Part shown: positions 1-9,979 of the stretch, piece after piece
Position numbering within the stretch: the stretch's first letter is position 1
How the letters are laid out: each line of letters starts with the position of its first letter
Source: Sanguinoderma infundibulare
Taxonomy: Eukaryota > Basidiomycota > Agaricomycetes > Polyporales > Polyporaceae
Direction: 5' to 3'
DNA length: 64,000 nt
Assembly (NCBI GenBank): GCA_032821775.1
Contig: JAVLRN010000006.1
Location: 496,001 to 560,000, forward strand
Translations under genes and position numbers: made by a program
The notes under the pieces: model-generated
What the model saw: the letters and a program-made list of their open reading frames with translations, nothing else
The model's database searches: none
Told to the model about the DNA's origin: nothing

Positions 1-1
1 G

Positions 2-357
2 ACAATGCAGGGCGCGCCGCGAGAGCGAATCGCGATCGCCTGTGACCGATGGTAAGTCTGCCCAAGCGTTCGAAAGTCGAGTAATCGCTCACGATTATCG
101 ATCATTAATTCTGTCAACGCAGCCGCACGCGAAAGATGAAGTGCGACGGCGCCCAGCCGGCGTGCAGCAACTGCCAGCGGGCGGCGCATCAGGGGGTGGT
201 GTGTCGGTACGAGCCTGAGCCCGGGCGACGGGGCCCGGACCAGGCACAGAGGATACGGTCCCCGCCTGGCCAACGGAGGCCGCGGAAATCGGCTGCGCGT
301 CGGGGGCAAGAGGATGATGCCGCTACCGAGTCCTTGGAATATGGTTGGGCCGGGTGA
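2..357 (+). CDS. Zn(II)2Cys6 protein, 3' end (5' part lies outside the window)
   Basis: Two exons are visible, 2-51 and 123-357, joined across a GTAAGT...CGCAG intron that completes a split Cys codon. The joined frame reads ACDRCRTRKMKCDG and continues to a full fungal binuclear zinc cluster of spacing C-x2-C-x6-C-x6-C-x2-C-x9-C, followed by a basic RRGPD...RIRSP tail and a stop. Such clusters bind two zinc ions and contact CGG-type DNA sites in the nucleus (family knowledge). Only about 35 residues follow the last Cys, so the cluster sits at the C-terminal end, as in the two full relatives at 17740-18652 and 21569-22466. All three share the lead-in x-G-x-PR(E/D)R before the first Cys. No fungal_trans domain follows. 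The true start is upstream of the window. The target is unknown. Confidence 0.85.
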
Positions 358-840
358 CCTCGACCTTGACACTGGAGAGCGTCCGTGTTGTGCTCCTTTC
401 CTAGTAGCTTCGACTAGTAGCTGATTGTGACTGAGCATTGTAGCTAAGTACGTGTTAGGTATTTAATATGCGTGTTCCATTGGAACAATTAGAGGCAGGA
501 GGTTCGATGGGTCAGTGGAAGATGCTGTACGAGTCTGGACGCCGAAGCCACCGCGATTAAACACCGTGAATGGTCTCCTGCCGCAATCCGAGGAAGTCGG
601 CCCATCATTTTGTGAACGCTCGATGGTCAGCGGTACCTGGCTAGAGCTGGCAAGCTTGTATTCGGCTTGTCGATAACCCGTGCCCAATTTACGGGTCAAC
701 GATACATATGTTCTCAGCTCCAGAACAATTCGATGAACAGCCTGTCTTCGGCTTTTTTCTGCATCGGGCAATGGCCAAGTCATCTCGAAACTTGCTCTCG
801 CCTCGGACTCAGCTCGCTCGGACGGGGTTCCCAAGCCGCT
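358..840. other. Intergenic, no gene seen
   Basis: Only short overlapping frames without recognisable motifs occur here. This is presumably the 3' flank of the zinc-cluster gene and the decayed 5' part of the F-box-like fragment that follows. Confidence 0.5.
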
Positions 841-1590
841 ACAATGTACGTTCAGCTGTCGCGATCCTGTGTTCGAATCCGCGACTTGACACTTGATAGG
901 TGGTGCTAAGACAGCTTATGTGTCGATGAAAGTATCTACGATGAAAAGAGGCTTAGGTGGTTCCTTCGCGAATATCGGTCTCCGACTGTCACCGAGATTG
1001 CGGTCAATTATTACGACGCATACCAACCGTCCGACCCCGACTTAGGGCAACCCTTCGAAGGGTTCCAGAACCTCCGCCGCCTGGACTTGCTCTGGGTGAG
1101 GAGCTCCCGCCTCAAGCCCCAGATGGCAGAATGCTTCCTACGCGTATTGAAAGGCCTATCGGGCGCGGAGTCGGGCCCAGACAGGTGTCTTTGTTACGCA
1201 ATCCCGTTTCGCGGAGGCTCCAGTGATAATCGCATCACCGAGATCCTCCGTTGGCAGCTGGATGAACTCGAGGGGCTCCTCAAGACCCGCCTTGCGAACG
1301 GCGGGCATCGTTTGCATAGATTGGAGCTCTGCATCACCCAAATCCGAACCCATCTTCATCTCGACGACGTCCGAGACCGTCTTCGTGTCAGCGACGTACC
1401 CCCAAGTTCGAAGTGGACCGCGAACCTGTCGTGGCTCTACTTCCCGCGCTTTCAGGCGTTGGCGGACGAGGTCGTATTCATTGGAGACTGCAGACGTCAT
1501 GGAGAGGTGCAGGGCGAACTCGGAGCAGTGCATGCGCTCTCGGCCCCGATGGTTGAATCGGCATCATCGATGCGCTACAAGAGCTATTGA
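841..1590 (+). pseudogene. F-box/LRR-like protein, C-terminal fragment
   Basis: A frame open from 910 to 1590 matches the C-terminal third of the F-box-like gene at 2198-4065. Shared blocks are EYRSPT(V/I)TE, NLRRLDLL, RW(Q/E)LD(G/E)LE, HRLHRLELCI, WTANL(S/W)WLY and DEVV(F/I)(I/T)GD. Weak similarity in another frame continues back to about 841. There is no F-box and no start in frame, and a TAA at 907-909 precedes the open part. It therefore looks like a truncated tandem copy of the downstream gene. F-box proteins of this type normally act as SCF ubiquitin-ligase adaptors, but this remnant lacks the Skp1-binding part. It could instead be an exon of a gene whose 5' half I cannot recognise. Confidence 0.65.
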
Positions 1591-1750
1591 TCAGTGTAAG
1601 AGTGAACGTTTGAACATTTATGTAATGGAGCTTGGAAGAGCTGAATGTGCGAGTGCACGAACAGAACAACATATGCTTACTTCACGGATTGTCGCGGCCT
1701 GGCAGGACCTTTCGGAATCGCAGCTGGAATTCATCAAGCGAGATGTTCAA

Positions 1751-1926
1751 CAGCAAAAAGGCGCGAGCCATGGATAGACCGGCCATCAATCCATACAATT
1801 CCCGGGCCAGGCTGGGGTATCCATACCCTTTGCCTCGGGTATGGATACTGTATGGATACCCCAGCCCGGCCCGGGAATTGTATGGATTGATGGCCGGTCT
1901 ATCCATTGCTGCGCACCTTTTTGCTG
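1751..1926. repeat. Near-perfect inverted repeat (hairpin)
   Basis: Bases 1770-1826 and 1850-1906 are reverse complements over 57 bp with one mismatch (T/C near the centre of the right arm), separated by 23 bp. The pairing continues imperfectly outward to CAGCAAAAAGG at 1751-1761 and CCTTTTTGCTG at 1916-1926. The element lies between the two F-box-like copies. The size, symmetry and small spacer would fit a foldback/MITE-like element or a hairpin RNA source. No transposase and no clear target-site duplication was identified. Confidence 0.85.
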
Positions 1927-2197
1927 ATAGGCTTGCCGGCCGGGCTGGAGTGCGGAGTCAAAGTCTTCTGCCCAGCGCTTCGATCAATCGGAGTTTGCCA
2001 GACACGCCCAAACACTTAGCGCCGCGGCTTGGTCTGCGGCATCCACTACATACCACTTCTAGTGAGCCCTCCAACTCCCCCCATCATCTCATCTTCTACC
2101 AGCCGCATTTATGATTCCATCAAGTGCATTTACTTTCGTCTCCAAGTGCTCTGTAAGCCATTTCCCTTGGCCTCGAGTGTATCGATCTTAAACGCTC

Positions 2198-4065
2198 ATG
2201 TCGACCTCAACCACCAACCGTTTTCAGCCTCAATCTTCGGGGAGCCATGGCAAGCTCAGACCAGACCACACGGAATTGTCGACGGTGTCATCCGAGACAT
2301 TAGTATTCCCGCTTCGTTCTGCTGTCAACGCCAATGCCCCCGTCGACCGCCTTCCTGCCGAGCTCGTGGTGAAGATCCTTACCAGTGGCGCCTGGACCTG
2401 GTGGCGGAGTCTGCTTGCCCTTACCCATGTCTGTCAACATTGGCGGGCCATAGTGCGAGGAACCCAAGAACTATGAGCTAACGCTGTTCGTGATGCGCTC
2501 GATGGCAAATATTTTACCTCCACCTCTCGACTCCGACTCACCAGGTGCCTACCAACGTTGCTCGAGTGGTCGAAGCCTTACCCGCTTACGGTCGAGATTC
2601 CGTGCGGGTTCGGTTTGCGGGTGAAGTGGAAGGAAGTGGGCCCCATTCTTGAGCCTCACTTCGGGCGGCTGTCTGAGTTTTCGACCAGGGAGTGCTGGAG
2701 GGGAGCCATGGTGACCTTGCTGGAGTCAGCAACCCGCTCTCCCCTACGCGGTCTCAAGAGCTTGCAGATCCAGCTCTCCTCTAGATCCAAAGATCAGATT
2801 ATCGAGCTGCCTACATGTCACGACTCTGATCTTCCTCTCCTTCAATCTCTCTCCATTCCTGGACGCTTTTCACCCCCGCCATCGCCGTGAAGTCACTGAA
2901 GGAGGTCTTTCTGTATAGCGCACCGGTGCGCGGCGACATTTTCCTCGCTGCGCTGGACCGATGTTCACCCAGCTTGGAGTCGCTGACCATCTGGAATTGG
3001 ATCGATCTGGAGCCGGTGGTTGATGCATCGAACCCTGGAAACCCCCGTACCGTTCAACTCCCCAATCTCCGTCGTCTCCGCGTGACCCACAAGTTCGGGT
3101 TGCCGCCCAAGAACATCCCTCCCTTGTTCACCACTGGACTGTCGTTTCCCTTCGACGTCACGATTGACCTAGACTGGGATGATGATCCGGTGGACATTCA
3201 CAGGCTCTTGCCGAAGCATTGGATAGGCCTACACTCACCTCCTTTCTTCGACTCCCTGCTGTTCGCTATCACGACAGACCGGGGAGATGTTACGTCGGCT
3301 GGTTCCATTCTCGGAGTCGAGCGTCTGCGTGTCAAGGAGCGTTTCAAAGGTGACCAGGGGCTCAAACTGTTACTGGACGAATACCGGTCTCCCACTATCA
3401 CCGAGCTTACGATCGACCTCCACAGTGGGTTCCACGCCTCGATCATCCCTCACTTGAAACAGTTCGTCGAAGGTTTTCCGAATCTCCGCCGCCTCGACTT
3501 GCTCAACTACACGGCGTTCTGGGTCTGCGAGCACAAGCTACAGATGGCGGAAGGGTTCCTGGGCCTATTGAGAGACCCATCCGGCACATCGGCCCCTGAC
3601 AGCCCCGAACGGTGTCTCGCATATGTTATCGGAGGCCGGCAGTCCATTTACAACTTCTTGGACGACAATGAGATCATCGCCGGCCTCCGTTGGGAGCTAG
3701 ACGGGCTCGAGGAGCCCCTCAAGACCCATCTCGCCGCAGGCGGCCGTCGACTGCATAGGCTGGAGCTCTGCATCTCGTATACTCGTGAGAGTGACGTTGT
3801 CCGTGCGCATTATGGGCCCTACCGTCACATTCGTGAGGTCCCCACAAGCTCGGCGTGGACAGCGAACCTGTGGTGGCTCTACGCACCACGTTTTCGGGCG
3901 TTGGTTGACGAGGTCGTAATCACCGGAGACGGGGCCACCCATGGGAGAGTGCATGGCGCGCTCGGAGGCGCTATCCGTCAACCTGGAGTCCCCGCGCCCA
4001 CTTGCAAGCGTGCCAATCGAGGCAATACTAGTCGGAAGGAGCGACAGGCTCGAAAGGGACGGTAA
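2198..4065 (+). pseudogene. F-box/LRR-like gene disrupted by a stop and a frameshift
   Basis: The frame opens at ATG 2198. An F-box-like stretch, DRLPAELVVKILT followed by LALTHVCQHWRAIVRGT, lies about 50-90 residues in. A TGA at 2474-2476 falls where the family normally has Trp (xELW). The same frame then continues open (ANAVRDALDGKYFT...) to 2888, so removing this one stop would give one continuous frame. At about 2886 the coding frame jumps by one base into the long C-terminal frame that ends at 4065. That C-terminal part has LRR-like spacing (SLKEVFL, SLESLTIW, NLRRLRV, NLRRLDLL). Intact relatives are SCF ubiquitin-ligase substrate adaptors. No plausible intron explains either break. A recent pseudogene, or two assembly errors, are the options. 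The C-terminal fragment at 841-1590 is its partial tandem copy. Confidence 0.7.
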
Positions 4066-4248
4066 TAGACTTCGCACCTGCTCTGGGTTCAGACGACTTC
4101 ATATAGCTCAGGATTATCATTACACGGACGAATATTGTAGCAGAACAAGTACATCAAGTATGGACGCCTACATTCTATTCATGCCGGTTACCAGCCCAGC
4201 CCGAAGCTCAAACAGAGTCATTTACCGAGGAGTACTGGAGCCCGACCC

Positions 4249-5025
4249 CTACTTCAGCGTGGCGAAGCCGACAGTGTTCGCGTCAAACAAGAATGCAGTG
4301 TAGACGTTCTTCATGAAGCTGCAAAGGGAAGAGGCGGAGTCAATGTGTGCATTCGTCAACTTGGACACTTGGTACGAGGCGTACTCACCTGTCGCCGACC
4401 AACCAGGGGTTGGTGCAGAGACCCATATCCTGTCCGACGATGGCCCCCACGCAGCAGCCATTCGTCTCGCCAGCCACGATGCTAACAATGAATGGTCAGC
4501 GCCAAGCATAAGTTTAAAGGAACCGCAGCGCTCACTTCCGAGTCTGGGACGAGATCGTCCACTGCTTGCCGCCGCCCTAGCTGAAGGCGACGTTAGAGGG
4601 GGTGCTGATGCAGGGGAAGGTGTAAAAGCCGCCCATGTTTTGCAACGGGCTCGAGCCAAGAAGCTGCTTGTAGAATGCATCGGCCGAACTCGGGAACCGT
4701 AGACGAGAGTGGCGTCCGAGTCGATGACGGTTAAGATGCCAGAGACAACAGTCTGGTTCGGAATCGTCAGTTCACATAAGACTGTACGGGTGTGTAGCAG
4801 GGGAACTCACGGTAGACCTGGCAACCGTAAGCTTGTACCGCCGATGTAGAGCTCGGAGCCAGTCTTGGCGAGCTTCATCCCGAACACGGCCTGCTTGATT
4901 GCACCCTGCACCTTAGCGTTGTTCACGAACGGCGACTGCCTGAGGTTAGGCATCGATGGGAGAAGCGCGCGAGCCTGTAAAGACTGGGTGTACGAGAGCA
5001 GGGTGTTTCTCTTCCGCAAACCCAC
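4249..5025 (-). pseudogene. Aspartic protease (A1, pepsin-like), decayed C-terminal half
   Basis: Reading leftward, the pieces match the second lobe of fungal pepsins in order: VFGMKLAKTGSELYIGG (about 4840-4900), an exon with ILTVIDSDATLVYGS (about 4690-4735), SSADAFYKQLLGS in another frame, then NVYTAFLFDANTVGFATL near 4250-4320. The catalytic second-lobe motif, normally D-T/S-G-T/S, reads D-S-D here. At least one frameshift separates the blocks. The first lobe with its DTGSS site is absent. Hence it cannot be an active secreted endopeptidase. A complete relative lies on the same strand at 11942-13993, but sequence detail suggests the two are different subfamily members rather than a fresh duplicate. 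Confidence 0.75.
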
Positions 5026-5514
5026 CTGTCCTCTGCCAGCAGACTGATATTCTTCATTTCTACCTTCCTTCGATCAGACCGCATGTCGCCGTGGCTCGAC
5101 TTGACACGCGTGATGAAAAACGAGGTGCGCTCTCATATATGCGTACGCGCTCACAATCAATTGTCCAGTACTCACATAGGGAAACTAGGCGAAAAGAAAA
5201 TATCTGGAGAAGTGCACGACGATCACGAGGAAAACAAAAGGAAGGAACCAATCAGCCTCGGGACGGCATCCGACAAGTCGAGCACTTGCGCGGACGGCAC
5301 CGTTGGATCCGGACCTGGTCGAAGAGGGCCGTGGAGATAGAGACGTTGACGGCCCAGGACGCCAGATGTGGGGCGACCACGCATGTTTCCCCCACAACCT
5401 TCACCTCGTTCGTCGACGTGACGAACGGGAGGTCCGAATCCGTCCGATTAGTATCTTTCACAGGCCGCTCACCGAGAGTCTGCGATCGTCACCTCCTTTC
5501 CCAGAATATACTTA
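5026..5514. other. Intergenic, no gene supported
   Basis: Several overlapping frames are open on both strands, including a plus-strand frame from 4956 to 5933, but none shows domain motifs or a consistent exon structure. It is probably the lost 5' half of the aspartic protease remnant plus the 3' flank of the coiled-coil gene. Confidence 0.4.
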
Positions 5515-6634
5515 ACTGTATACGTACCTACTCTCGACCAAGAGCGACGCAAAGGAGTTCAACCTCCTGCACGAACCGAAATGATAATGTTGCAACGCTT
5601 CTCTGTTCTTCCACCTCGGCACAACACTGCGAAACCCTACGCAAAAAAGCGCATACACCCTACCCCACCGGAACCACCTCTTCGTCCTCCTCATCGTCGA
5701 GCGGGATGAACCGCTTTCCTTCACCACAACGCTGCAACCATCCACACCGGACGTCAACACGCACTGTTGCCGATCAACACGCAGAAAAAGCACCTATACT
5801 GACAGTGTGGTCCTCGGCAAGCAACGCCCGCCGATCCTTCAAGCTCATCGGTTTCCCCGCACCCACACCCCTCGGCAGCAGCGGTCGGCTCCGGCTCCCC
5901 AGCCTCGCGTCCGCATGCAGGGGCGACATCTGAGTGCCCGGAGCACCACCAGCGCCCACTAGTATTGACCGATCCACACCGAACCCATGCGTCGGCCGCA
6001 CGGTCGTTCCATTACCGTGCATTGCCACGTCGCGAGAAGCAGGCAGGCGGAGAGTAGGCGTTCGTTTGCGTGCCGCCTGGGTGAGGGCCCACATCTCAGC
6101 TCGCGTGAAGGTGCGAACAGGTGCCTTGTTGCCGCCAAAACGCCGCCGTAAACCTGAGGCGCTGCGACTTTGAATAGTGCGCAGGTGCGGTGAGGTGGTC
6201 GCGCTTGTGGAGGCGGAGTTGCGTCCTACCGCTAGAGAGGGTAATTCGAAGAAGCCGGGCGTCGTAGGTGCGGCGAAAGAGGGCGGCGAGGTGCGGATCG
6301 AGCCCACAGGGTTGGGGGCAGCTCCTCGAACATTGGTCAGCGTTCCACTGGTCGCCTCGAACAACGCAGTAAGGCAAGCAGGAAGGGTAGAACGAGACGG
6401 CTTGCGCCCCGAGGCAGGTGCATAGTTAGGGGTAACTGTGTTGCGTGCAGGCGTTCGGGGATCCAAATCGGCCAGAGGAATCCTGAGAGGAAGATGGGAA
6501 GACGGTAGGATGTCGGGAGAGGCTCGGCTCGAGTCCGATGCGGCGTCGGCGACAATGGGCGTGTGTATGCATTCTAGAGGCGTCCTGGCCGGAGGGTGCG
6601 AGGGAATTCTAGGAGTCGGGGCAAGAGCAGGAGA
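5515..6634. repeat. Segment duplicated at 53801-54806
   Basis: By eye this stretch, from ACTGTATAC to about GCAAGAGCAGGAGA, aligns along its length with 53801-54806 at roughly 85-90 percent identity, apart from several indels. One is a block near 5670-5770 that is missing from the copy. It covers the 3' flank and the C-terminal coding part of the coiled-coil gene. The intact reading frame on this side marks it as the likely source. Confidence 0.8.
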
Positions 6635-7788
6635 GGAAGCAGCGCCGTCCGACAGACCAATCAAACGTCGCTTCTTGCTGTCCGAGGGACACGTCGCTGC
6701 ACGATCGCTAGCAATATGGTCGTCCACAAAACCAGGCCGAGGACGCTGCCGAGATCGAGATTGACTGCTGGTCGGAGAACAAGGGCGAGACGTTCCACGA
6801 GCCAGGCCATCGGCACGAGAAGCGGGCTCGATGATAGTCGAGATACGTTGCCCCAGTTCACCAGTAGAATTCTTGTCCTGGTCCAGTACCTCGGATATAT
6901 TCTTCTTGATGTGGTCCTCCAAATCCGATACAGCACTCCGGAGCTGGTTCTGCAGACCTTCGTACGAATTCTTGACGCGGTTTGTCAAATCTGAGATCGA
7001 GTCATTGACCTGGCTTCTTGAGGCAGAGACAGCATCCTCGACGTGCTTGCGTGTGTTCTCGATGTGAAGAGGCACGGATTGGAGGAAAGGGAGGATAGGG
7101 AGCAGCGCGGTGAGGATCTGTCCTTGCTGGTCCTGGATAGTCTGGAGGGCCTGCGACTGGGTTTGGTTGAGCTGTGGGCGGGCACATATATGCGGTAAGC
7201 ACGACGATAACCAAGCACAAGAGGACGACGGACCATGCTGAGCAAATCGACTTTCTTATCCAATGCATCAAGACGACTCGCCAACGCCCCAACATCTCTC
7301 GACACGTCTCGAACCTCCGACGACTGTGGGGGACTTCCAACCGCCTTCTGGAGCTCCGTCTGGCACCGGTTCACTGCGGACTGCAATATTCAACAATATG
7401 CATATTTGAGTAATACAGCACACGCACCTCTCCCGATCATCCGCTCGACCAGCTGCTCATGGTCCTCCTGATACAGCTTCTGCACCGCGACCAGCTCCCG
7501 TTTCGCATCGGCGACGTTGGTCGCCAGCTGCGTGACCCGCTCCGTGAACTTCTCCAGGTGTGCTTGAGTGTCGTGAAGGAGGATGCGCGTAGATGTTCCA
7601 GCTTTGTCGAGTGGGGCGATGGGGGCTGCGTGTCTGCCTAGCCCCAGGGTCGCGCTGCTCGTGCTGCTAGGTGACGGCGAAGCATGAGCCAATCCTGACT
7701 TGCGGGAGAGATATCCCCAGAGCCCAAACGGTGGATGAAGGCGAGCCTGATCCCGTTGTAGGAGAGGGTGGGGACTTGGGGATGTCAT
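5774..7788 (-). CDS. Coiled-coil protein of unknown function
   Basis: Exons are 7788-7428, 7373-7234 and 7171-5774, giving 632 residues. Introns GTGCGT...CGCAG and GTCCGT...CACAG keep the frame. ATG 7788 (MTSPSPHPLL) is preferred; an in-frame ATG at 7803 is possible. Residues about 70-300 are rich in heptad-like Leu/Ile/Val with many Lys/Glu/Gln (for example AHLEKFTERVTQLATNV and LSMLNQTQSQALQTIQDQQ), typical of a long coiled coil. The C-terminal half is Ser/Pro/Arg-rich and probably disordered, with a KKRRL basic patch that could be a nuclear signal. I recognise no family. NNF1 is the next protein gene upstream on the same strand, with a tRNA between, but co-regulation is not evident. The 3' portion has a degraded second copy near 54 kb. 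Confidence 0.75.
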
Positions 7789-7890
7789 GGTGCAGCGCAA
7801 CACTCGGTAACAGCGACGAGGACTGGGAGGAGTGCTCGAGACTCATACACTGGTGCATTATATATACTAATTAATGGGAAACAACGCAAG

Positions 7891-7971
7891 TCTCTGTTAG
7901 TATATCGGATAGTACACGCGCCTGTCACTCGCTGACCGCGCGAAAGCGGGGTTCGACTCCCCGACAGAGAG
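7891..7971 (+). tRNA. tRNA-Asp: tRNA-Asp (GTC) with 9-nt intron
   Basis: The acceptor arm TCTCTGT pairs with ACAGAGA. The anticodon stem CGCGC pairs with GCGCG around loop CTGTCA-C, anticodon GTC at positions 34-36, interrupted after position 37 by a 9-nt intron (CTCGCTGAC). The T arm CGGGG-TTCGACT-CCCCG is perfect. The B box GGTTCGACTCC is intact. A run of seven T follows at 7992-7998. A second copy with a different intron is at 26085-26166. Confidence 0.93.
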
Positions 7972-7991
7972 TGGAGAGCAGGGAAGCTCTA

Positions 7992-7998
7992 TTTTTTT
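7992..7998 (+). terminator. RNA polymerase III terminator of tRNA-Asp
   Basis: Seven consecutive T residues begin 21 nt after the tRNA 3' end, the usual signal for Pol III release. Confidence 0.75.
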
Positions 7999-8256
7999 CT
8001 TACGGGTGTAATCCGCACTCCGTCATTCCAGATCCCCAGCAGACAAACACTACAGAACCATCGCATAAAATTCATTATTGCGAGAAACCCAGGATGGTGC
8101 GTCGACCCACCGGGTAGCACGTGCCGGCCATCCACTCCGCCGCGCGAAAACGGGGCTCGTTGTTTTTATCGCTTTTACGATTGCTAGCTGATTATTGTTG
8201 CACTACACTCGGGGTTAGATATATGAACTGCTACACGAGTATATGTTACGTCTATA

Positions 8257-9118
8257 CTATCTCTCGATCACGCCCGACTCCCAGCAGATTCCGCGGTCTG
8301 CAGCGTCCAAGATTGTATATCGTCCACTGGGATTTGATTCCATCTCGCGAGGGCCTATCTCGATAGTAAGTACACATACACGAAATTGGTCCACACAAGT
8401 CACCTTGTCGACTCCGTCAAGAAGCCTCGCAGCATTGCGATCGGCCTCCTCTGTGGCTCGCACGTTTCGCAGCATCTGAGATTCGAGGTCCGAGTTTTCT
8501 TCAGTTAGCTACACCGACGAGCTCAATCAGCACACAATAGACACAAAGCGCATTGATAATTCAAGTGATACCTGGGCTAGTTCAGCGTGTAGGCGATCGC
8601 GCTCGCGCTCGAGGACAGGGATCGTTCGTGCCCTAACGGCAGCGCGTGGCTGCAGATCCTCGCGCCACACATCCTTGCCATCATACTCTGCCTGTTTCCT
8701 CGCGCGTGCAGCGGTGACGATGGCGTGGAGGTTGTCAAGGTTCTCCTTCACGTTATACTTCTTGAACAACTCCTCGCAATTCCCCTGTCCTCGACTGAGA
8801 TCAGCAACCGGCGGTGACAAGTGGCGTGTCAAAGAAAGACAATGGGCGCACCGCGATCGACGACTCGAGACGGCCAGAAACGAGATTGAAGATGGTCGCC
8901 GCGTTCTCTGGCTGCTCTTCGCACCAGAGGGAGAAACACTCTGCAAAGTCCTCATAACTGGGAAATGTCGGACGGCTGTTAGTGGCGCTGCGGCGCGCCC
9001 ATGAACAATGGGGGACTCACGTCCACTTGTGTGCTGAACGTTGTATGGCCAGGTGGAGGGCGGAGTGAAAGTGGGTCCACCTCTTGCTCCCTTCCTGCGT
9101 CGATGCGCCGGAGGCCAT
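8257..9118 (-). CDS. NNF1: Kinetochore MIND (Mis12) complex subunit Nnf1/PMF1
   Basis: Exons 9118-9021, 8957-8852, 8784-8572 and 8508-8257 (C-terminal end uncertain) join in frame. Nnf1 is one of four subunits of the MIND complex that links inner-kinetochore CENP-C/CENP-U type proteins to Ndc80 and microtubules in the nucleus. Evidence is the Nnf1 domain order: a short N-terminal helix (YEDFAECFSLWCEEQPEN), the EELFKKYNVKENLDNLHAIV helix, then the family signature DVWREDLQPRAAVRARTIPV followed by LERERDRLHAELAQLTEENS coiled coil. Start ATG 9118 gives MASGASTQEGSKRW. Total length is about 220 residues, normal for the family. The last exon may instead end at a GTGACT donor at 8403 and continue in a further small exon. 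I am confident of the family and less so of the last 40 residues. Confidence 0.85.
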
Positions 9119-9979
9119 GGTCGAACTTGTGTAGTGAGTGGCAAGGCGCGTTTGCGGAGTTTGAACGCGTCCCATTCGCGGTTGTGGCTGGGCGTCTACA
9201 GAGCTCAGTTCGTTTGCAGAGTGTTTGCACCATCATCACCTATTATCTTTTGAAGCTCTAAGAAATCGCTGCTTGCAACCTCGCTGAGCTTAAGGCTCAG
9301 AATGATGTATTCTAGCTGCTGGCCAACCCCTTGCCGAGGTTATATCGATTCCTAAAGCCATGAGGGGCGGTCATCGTTGAACGAGCGACGCTTTTCATCG
9401 CCAGGCTACAGAGCACTTAGCCACTGTGAGACAACACAACTCGTCTGGAGCTCAGAGGGGTGCTTCCAATGAGGCTATTTTGTTCGGTGAATAACGAGCC
9501 ACCACTGGGCATTCAGTCATGCTGCAGGACAAGTCGGGGTTACTGACGGCTAAACTGCAGATCACGTCGCATTTCTAATTCACGATCAAACGTCTGTGCA
9601 CGGCAGAAACGAAGCCTCGTTGGGTCACACTGCCTCAGCTGCTCCTACTAGTTGTATCGCGGTCGGGAGCCTGCTGAGAGATCGCGTCACGTTCGCCCCA
9701 GGCCTGAATATCAAAAAGGGCTCCCACGACTTCAAATTCGATTTCGTACTAATCCTCTCCCCACCTCATGCCCCGCCTTTCTCCTGGCCCAGTACAGGTT
9801 GCTGCAACCTGCAACCGTCTTCTCCGTCCGTCCAAGAGTCTTTATCTGGGAAGGCTATTTCTAGGTGGGATTCATGCTGCATCTCTCTCATTTCCCGCCA
9901 CTAACGTTCTGTCCAAGCATCCAAGCAAGTTCTGAGAGCACCGTCGCGCACTTACTTTCTGCGCTCTTCTCTTACCGAC
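9119..9979. other. Divergent promoter region between NNF1 and the oxygenase gene
   Basis: No gene is supported in these 860 bases. The right end (about 9770-9970) is pyrimidine-rich, as is usual just upstream of fungal start codons. I see no clear TATA box. Confidence 0.5.

Noticed and set aside
2887..4065. Independent gene starting at 2887
   Set aside because: The first codon is GTG and the sequence continues the upstream F-box frame after a one-base shift, so it is part of the same broken gene.
4956..5933. 325-codon plus-strand frame
   Set aside because: Starts antisense to the protease remnant and ends antisense to the coiled-coil gene; no motifs, irregular composition.
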